From the NCBI GenBank assembly GCA_012976225.1, contig JAAVVG010000006.1, positions 868,001-932,000 of the forward strand: DNA of 64,000 nucleotides, read 5' to 3'. Below the pieces are notes generated by a model. It searched no databases. It had not been told where the DNA came from and saw only the letters and a program-made list of their open reading frames with translations. The position numbers and the translations under genes were made by a program. This DNA comes from Golubevia sp. BC0850. Its lineage: Eukaryota; Basidiomycota; Exobasidiomycetes; Golubeviales; Golubeviaceae. This document shows, piece by piece, positions 58,492 through 64,000 of the stretch (position 1 is the stretch's first letter; each line of letters begins with the position of its first letter).

Positions 58492-58792
58492 CTACCAGTC
58501 CTTCCTCTCCTCCAACAACTCGCCCCAAATCGTAATCACTGATGTCGAATGTAAGTTTCTGAAGATGGACAGAGTAGTTGTCGTTCTTGATGCTTGATGT
58601 TTGACGTTCGACATGTTTGATATCTTGACGTGAATCCGCTGGGGACTGCCTGCAGTTGGAGTGGAAGAGTACCGAAGCAAAACCGAACTTGTCATGCACC
58701 CCATCTCCCTTTCTTTCTCTTCTTCTACCCTAATCACTTCACTCAACCTTCAGAAGTTGATTAAACTTGAATTTTACAGCTTCATTGTTAAC
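58492..58792 (+). promoter_or_regulatory. Upstream region of the Zn2Cys6 regulator
   Basis: This 301-bp gap has a pyrimidine-rich stretch at 58700-58740 about 50-90 bp before the start codon, like other 5' flanks in the window. No specific operator is recognised. Confidence 0.4.
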
Positions 58793-60673
58793 ATGTCAAA
58801 GGCGATCAGGTTAAGGAAAGCATGCGACGAAGTGAGTCTCAAGTTTCTCCTCCCGGGTGGACCTTCCGTATCAAATTTTCTTCATTCCCACTGAAACTCT
58901 GTTTCTCTTTTTCTTCTTCGGTCTCTTTTCCCTTGGATTCTAGTGTCATAAAAGAAAGGTTAGTTGGCCTGACAGATCTTATAGACAGTTTGAACGACTT
59001 CCTTCGAGACCTCAGCTGTTTAACTCATGCCTCTCTGTTCTCTCCTGATTTGGCGGGGAGTTTATGTCCTGAATCTTCTCTCTTCTTGTTTCTTCCAGCA
59101 AAAATGCTCTCTCTTGTCCAAAACGTCTGGCTATCCAACCTCTAGATTCCCATCAGAACCATGTGCTATCTGTTCAAAGTGGAATTTGACTTGTCAATTC
59201 TCTCCTCCAGAACAAAGGAAAAGCAAGAAAAGAACGAATGAAGAGCAACAAGAACAAGAAGACCTATCTCCAAGCGGTTCCAATTTGAGTCTTATCAACA
59301 TGGATCAAAACAATTCAAAGAAAGGAAAAACGACGGATTCTGGAAACGGAACTTTGAATGAAACCAATCACGAGACGCTACCTTCCCTCTACCCCAACGA
59401 CTTCCAGGATTCTAGTCCGAGCTTCTATCCAAATCAACAACCATTCAATCAATATCCTCAATTCAGTAAGCACTCAACAAACGCATCTAGAAACCGAGAT
59501 CCATTGGAACCCCCGAGTCTTGATTTCGACAATTTTGCTTCAAGAACAACTTCTAGTTCTCCTCCGACTCCTCAAAATGGTAGCAAGCTCTTCAGTGGAC
59601 TCGATAGTTCTGGAAACAATCAGCATCAAGGAATGCCTGATTCTGGAATGGAGAGGTCATTCTATTCTACTTTGGATCAAGGTCTTGGAAATTCCACAGG
59701 TTTCGCTTCTGGTCGTTCAAATCTGAATCATCCCAATCAACAATCAAGAACGGATATAGACTTATTAGATCTAACAAATCCACAGATACTACAGAATTGG
59801 CTAACAGAGCTGGGGGTGGACATTCCGAATGACTTTAGCGATGAACTCTTCGACTTCCAAGACGAACCGCCAAGACAAGAAACTCATGAACATCATCACA
59901 GAAGCTTATCTATTGGTAACAGTATGAAGGTGGACTCACTTTTGTCTCCAGCTCCGGTCTCAAACGCCTCTCTATTTGAAACGAACTCAACGGGAATCAC
60001 AAAATCTAGTACTTCAGGCCACCATGTTCAAAGAGACAGGACTGAAACAACTTCTGATCAATCAGGAAAATCAGTGGATGGGATCATTGCCTCATTCATC
60101 GAACTCCTTCAGAAAGAAATCGACGCTTTCGCAAGCAGCGACAATTCTTCAGATTCCTCTCAAATCAAGCTTCCTTCTTTGGATTTAATAGCGAGTGCAA
60201 ATAATGCTTTGATTAAAGCTTTCCCAATTGAGAATGAAATTCAGAATCAAGATGACAATGGATGGAATAAATCTCATGGACATCAACCTCATTCAATCGC
60301 TCCAATGCTAGGATTATCTCTAATTACTCAAGTCATTAACGCTTTGAGAATTTTTCGGGAACATAGTCAGAAGGAGGAGAATAAGAATGAGAATGAGGTT
60401 GGAGGCTCAGAGGGACAGAAGACCAAGTCGAAAAGAGGAGTCGAGAAGACGAACATTTCATTTCTAACGCCTTTCCTGGAGAGTCTTCAGTCAACGGATT
60501 TAAGAGAGATCGAGAACAAGCTGGTCTCTTGTCAACTGAAGCAGTTGGAAGAGACTATTGAGAGAAGCTTATCGGTAGCAAAACATAGACACCAAGGAAA
60601 TGGTCCTTGTGTGTTTCGAGAGTGGGGTTCTAGGCTTTTGGCTCAAGCGAAGGAATTATCAGTGTCACAGTAA
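58793..60673 (+). CDS. Zn2Cys6 transcription factor
   Basis: Three exons, 58793-58831, 58944-58958 (15 nt) and 59099-60673, give 542 residues. The zinc cluster is built from all three exons: MSKAIRLRKACDE, then CHKRK, then QKCSLL...CAICSKWNLTC, making C-x2-C-x6-C-x18-C-x2-C-x6-C with the Cys3-Cys4 loop longer than usual. A basic linker (QRKSKKR) follows. The middle is Asn/Ser/Gln-rich and probably disordered. The C-terminal 190 residues are helical (IIASFIELLQKEIDAFASS, LGLSLITQVINALRIFREHS, LKQLEETIERSLSVAKHRH) and resemble the short C-terminal region of AflR-like regulators, without a full middle-homology region. Targets are unknown; neighbours include a dehydrogenase and secreted-protein candidates, but no biosynthetic core enzyme. 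The first ATG in frame before the zinc cluster sets the start. Confidence 0.85.
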
Positions 60674-61420
60674 CAAAGGCTCTCCTATGCGAAGCAATTC
60701 TAATAAATTTCAACCATTCTATTGCTTTCTTTGACGAGATGCATCGTGTGCTGAACTTGCCTTCTGTTGCGAGAGATCTAGAGAGACTTGGTCTTGAAGA
60801 GACTACGCGCGAAGCATGAACTCGACTCCTTTTTCTCATTGTTAAATTCGATTAACGATTCTTTGTTTCTGCGGAAGAACTAGACTATATAGTGTGTCCC
60901 TTGAGAGGGCTGAGAACCCAGGATGAAGAATCGTAATGGAGGATCCCTTTCTGCGTTTTCTTCCGTCATAAGCTCTTTGACGGGAAGAGTGGTTCGACTC
61001 TCAAGGAGGTTTCTCTCAAAGTGAATCAGGAAAAACTGGATCCATCACTTCATCACGAACCCTGTTGATTATTCCAAAGAGAAGATCACTTCAAATCAAC
61101 TACCTGAGCTCCCCCATCGAGCAGAATGCGTCTTCCATGTTAAAGCTTGTTCTCCTTACAGGCAGATGGAAGTGTGGAGGGCTAGCTGATCATTGAAATG
61201 ACATTAGTCTTTCATCCGGGTTAGAGAGAGGGGGGTCATGGGTGTGAGGTGAAACAAATCGTGAAGATGAAATGAGAAGAGAGTTGACATCGAGAGCTGT
61301 ATTTGTGACACATGAAAGAGAGAAGACAAAACAGCTGGGAAAAAGGTTCGAAAAATGTTGACATGAGAGACAATGCACCTCGACCCAAAGAATCAATCCT
61401 AAACATCCCTCCGCTTTAAT
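60674..61420. other. Convergent intergenic region
   Basis: Downstream of the Zn2Cys6 regulator. Only short unconvincing frames occur on either strand. I see no gene. Confidence 0.5.
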
Positions 61421-62262
61421 TTAACCAGAAAGAGTAAGTTTTAGTTCCCTTTGGGGCTGCTCCAGAGGTTGGGTCGAAATGAACCCACATCCGGAATCAG
61501 AGACAGCGATATAGTAGCCTTGAATGGTTTCATCTTTGTGTCCTAAGAAACCAGCTTGAGCACTGTAGGTGTTCATTGAGAAGTTCAGGAGCTGAGATCG
61601 ATCATCTTTGAATGAGCAGATAGAATCGGTCATCAAAGTCTTAGAAGTAGAGATAGGATCAGATCGGCTGAAGTTTAAACAGTGCTTTGCATTGTATCCA
61701 GAGACGGCTGGTGCGATGTGACCATAGTAGTCTGAGTAATCAAAATAGAAGTGACACATGGATGAGAAGCGTAAGTGGAAGGAAGGCAGAGCTCTCTTCT
61801 CTCGTGCCATTTCGCCCAAGCTGAGGCATTTTGGTTTAACATCCCTTCAAATTTTTCGACTGCCTTTTGTGCCTCAGTTTGGCTTGGAAAAGCTGTTTCG
61901 AGGCTTCTGTCCTCATCCCAGCCCTTGCCACCCCTGGTGTTGACTGATGAGGCGATCTTTTGCGTCTCGTTTGAGTAGGTATAACAGCATTCTCTCGTTC
62001 GAGCTCCTGATAGTTAATTTTCAGGGTCATTATCGACTCATATACAAGCAAGGGACGCTTTGAGGTCGGAAGAAGCAGAGACGAGAGAGCTTTCCAAAGG
62101 CGGATCTGAAAGAGAGAGCTCCTTCTTTTTTCCGTGCAACTTCAGCCCTTCAGTCAGAAGCGTCAAGCATGAAACCAGGTCGAATATGCTAGCGAGTTCT
62201 GTCCAGAGAAATTCATGTGGCTCCCTTGATTCTGTCCTCAGATACAGTTTTGAGTAGAGCAT
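61421..62262 (-). CDS. Unresolved minus-strand coding locus
   Basis: Three stretches look coding but lie in different frames and I could not join them with consistent introns. The downstream one ends at 61421 and includes YYGHIAPAVSGYNAKHC, SKTLMTDSICSFKDDRSQLL and GYYIAVSDSGCGFISTQP. A middle one (about 62000-61800) includes NTRGGKGWDEDRS and TEAQKAVEKFEGMLNQNASA. The upstream one (62262-62038) includes LYLRTESREPHEFLWTELAS and IFDLVSCLTLLTEGLKL. Either this is one gene with several short introns, or a gene with frame damage. No family is recognised. The last stretch is the most protein-like. Coordinates span the stretches and are not a splice model. Confidence 0.3.
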
Positions 62263-62557
62263 ACCTGCTAGAAGATTAGAAGGACGTCAGGACGGAAAAG
62301 AAAAGTGGCCATCGAACTTCAAAAGTTAGAGGTGCAAACCTTCTCTGGGTAACAATGAAGCAGTACCCCTTAGGATCCATCTCTAATTGACTAGATTGTC
62401 AGGCAGGGACATGCAAGTTTCGGTCGGAAATCTGTCAATGAATTGAGAGTCTGCTCGAGAGTTTGAAGCAGGTCAGATTTTAAAACCTCACACTTCCAAG
62501 AGCTTCTCACTGGTAGCCCTTCCTCTTCTTTGATATTTGATACAAAGTACATAATAA
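62263..62557. other. Intergenic region
   Basis: Nothing recognisable was found between the unresolved locus and the small secreted candidate. Confidence 0.4.
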
Positions 62558-62964
62558 CTAACAACTCGAAAAAAGAGCTGAGTCGGGGATTGCTGCTTGC
62601 GGCGCTAACGATGTAGAAGGCCCTTTCTCAATTGATGGATATAGACCACGCATCTCCTGCCATTCAAGCCACCGCATCAAGTTTTCAGACCTTTGAGACT
62701 GGAACTGGAACTGGAACTGTTTTGCTGTCAGATGCCTTATGCCTCCCTCTTCCACTGCATAGAAATTTTCGAGTTGCGCTTCGTTTCCGCCATTTTCTGA
62801 ATCTGAAAGAATCAGAAAGTTTAACATAAATTCAAATTCGAAGCTTTTCGAGATAGAGAAGAACCAATGAAGGTTTTAAAGACATGCGTGCCATGGCATA
62901 GATAGGAGATCAGAAGGGAGAGGAGAATGAGGGGACCCAAGAAACGTTTCGCTCGGTGGTGCAT
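62558..62964 (-). CDS. Small secreted or membrane-anchored protein candidate
   Basis: Two exons on the minus strand, 62964-62865 and 62802-62558, give 114 residues. The N-terminus MHHRAKRFLGPLILLSLLIS followed by YLCHG is a signal peptide or signal anchor. The remainder is hydrophilic (DSENGGNEAQLENFYAVEEG, RHLTAKQFQFQFQSQRSENL, LEWQEMRGLYPSIEKG) with a short Gln-Phe repeat. The 62-nt intron has a good polypyrimidine/acceptor (TGATTCTTTCAG) but a weak donor (GTTCTT). The family is unknown. The gene lies between a short-chain dehydrogenase and an unresolved locus on the same strand. Confidence 0.4.
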
Positions 62965-63025
62965 ACATAGAGAACAAAATCTTTTCACCTCAGCCGATCT
63001 ATCTGCAAAGTCCACTCAATAACGT

Positions 63026-63931
63026 CTACCAAGGAACAATTCCATCTCTTCCAATGAAAACCCCAGTCTCTCCAGCTACATCCAAAGCAACTTTCCCGAT
63101 GATGGCAGCTCCTGACTCAGGGGTGTTTGGGCCTGAGTTTCCATTTAGATTGGTAGAACAGTAGCCAGGAGTGACTACGACTACTCTCATCTCTGGGAGG
63201 GCATTGGCATAGTAAGCTGTGATTCCATTCAAAGCTGTCTTGCTTGTGTTGTAGGCAAGGGCGTTAACCAAGACGAAAGGTGAGTCGGGGTTGCGTCTAT
63301 CAGTGACTGAGCCGAGCTCACTTCCGAGGTTGACGATACTAGCTCTCTGAGTGGAGTTCCTGGAGATGAAAGTTCGGGAGGGAAAGAATGGTTCATAACG
63401 CTCTCTTTTGGCTGTCAAGCTTCAAACTTTTAGTGATAGAACTCACTTCAAAGCTGGGATGAAAGCCTCGGTGAGAGCAGTGACTCCAAAAACGTTGACT
63501 TTGTAAGTCTCTAGCATTTGTTCCTGCTTGTTCGATTCCGCGGTCTGTTCGACTGTAGAGAACGAAGAGAAAAGCGAGATCGCGGTGTAGGAAAAGTCAG
63601 CGGGTTGCAGGGGTCGGAACAGAGACAACGACTCCCGAATTGACAACTGACAATAGACCCCAGCATTATTCAAAAGAATGTCCAAGCTCTTCAAATCCTC
63701 CGAAGCCGCGGCTTGTTTGATACTCTTGTCATCAGTGACGTCAAGCTGAACGACTTTGACTTGGGAAGTTTCGTGATTCTTTGAATTGTTTCTGAGCTTC
63801 TTTGCAGCTTCCTCTCCTTTTTCGACAGATCTTGAACCTAGAAAGATTTCGTTGTTTGGGAATTGAAGAAGGTACTCGATTAGGTGGAAACCTAAGCCTT
63901 GATTGGCTCCAGAGATGAGGATTTTGGGCAT
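63026..63931 (-). CDS. Short-chain dehydrogenase/reductase
   Basis: Three exons on the minus strand, 63931-63652, 63552-63447 and 63359-63026, give 239 residues, the length of a classical SDR. The nucleotide-binding motif is GANQGLGFHLIEYLL near residue 8. LGSRS follows strand 2, LDVTDD is the adenine-ring-side motif, and DILLNNAG the structural NNAG. The catalytic Tyr and Lys are in AYNTSKTALNGI, preceded by SIVNLGSELGSV, and the PG motif is VVVTPGYCSTNL. The closest class is the small NAD(P)H carbonyl reductase-like SDRs; the substrate is unknown. Intron 1 uses a GTCAGT donor and is in frame with no stop, so the unspliced frame also reads through; the spliced form (NNAGVYFEQTAES) has the expected spacing and is preferred. 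Confidence 0.88.
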
Positions 63932-64000
63932 ATTTTGATAAAGTGGAAGGGCGGGGAAAGAAGGCTGCCTAAGGTTGATGTCAGGACTTGGTAGAAGAGA

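Noticed and set aside
1-64000. Transposable elements, old virus copies, rRNA genes and CRISPR arrays
   Set aside because: No reverse transcriptase, integrase, transposase or capsid-like reading frame, no long terminal or inverted repeats and no rRNA-like sequence was recognised by eye. A repeat-library search would be needed to exclude small remnants.

Overview
The window is nuclear DNA of a fungus, most likely a basidiomycete. Nearly every gene is cut by short spliceosomal introns (mostly 50-270 nt, donor usually GTGAGT), gene spacing is tight, and the gene set is fungal: BBC1/Mti1, CFD1, PIS1, an ENT3-type epsin, beta-MPP, YMR1, a PDR-type ABC transporter, a MATA-type HMG-box protein and Zn2Cys6 regulators. 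The sequence alone does not settle the class. Gene models were built by hand from reading-frame phase and GT-AG borders. Several short-exon genes have no long ORF and were found only this way.

Layout. 1-862 (+) is the 3' end of a Zn-cluster-type regulator that runs off the left edge. 1375-2887 (+) is a PhnP-like metallo-beta-lactamase protein. 3419-5178 (-) is a Ser/Thr-rich protein. 6009-7506 (+) is CFD1. 7799-9484 (+) is PIS1. 10186-11233 (-) is a six-exon, signal-peptide-bearing protein made of two related repeats. 11669-12689 (-) is a DUF202 membrane protein that shares a 252-bp divergent promoter with BBC1 (12942-17534, +). 19868-25448 (-) is a 1788-residue disordered and coiled-coil protein. 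26257-28636 (-) is an AidB-like acyl-CoA dehydrogenase. 28919-31259 (-) is an ENT3-type epsin, divergent from beta-MPP (31836-34203, +). 36007-38235 (-) is a MATA-HMG-box factor, divergent from myotubularin YMR1 (39950-43994, +). 44750-51220 (+) is a 24-exon PDR transporter.

The right-hand 12 kb looks accessory. It holds a small secreted protein (52109-52567, +), a regulator with two separate Zn2Cys6 clusters and a long Asn-Ser microsatellite (53377-57329, -), an unassigned locus (57764-58491, +), a third Zn-cluster regulator (58793-60673, +), an unresolved minus-strand locus (61421-62262), a second small secreted candidate (62558-62964, -) and a short-chain dehydrogenase (63026-63931, -). 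The regulator at 53-57 kb is a paralogue, in inverted orientation, of the truncated gene at the left edge.

The left and middle of the window is mostly housekeeping: Fe-S cluster assembly, phosphatidylinositol synthesis and 3-phosphoinositide turnover, endosomal clathrin adaptors, actin-patch/myosin regulation and mitochondrial import processing. Several of these proteins (PIS1, YMR1, ENT3, BBC1) act on phosphoinositide-linked membrane traffic, but nothing here shows co-regulation. I saw no rRNA, CRISPR array, convincing tRNA or intact transposable element.
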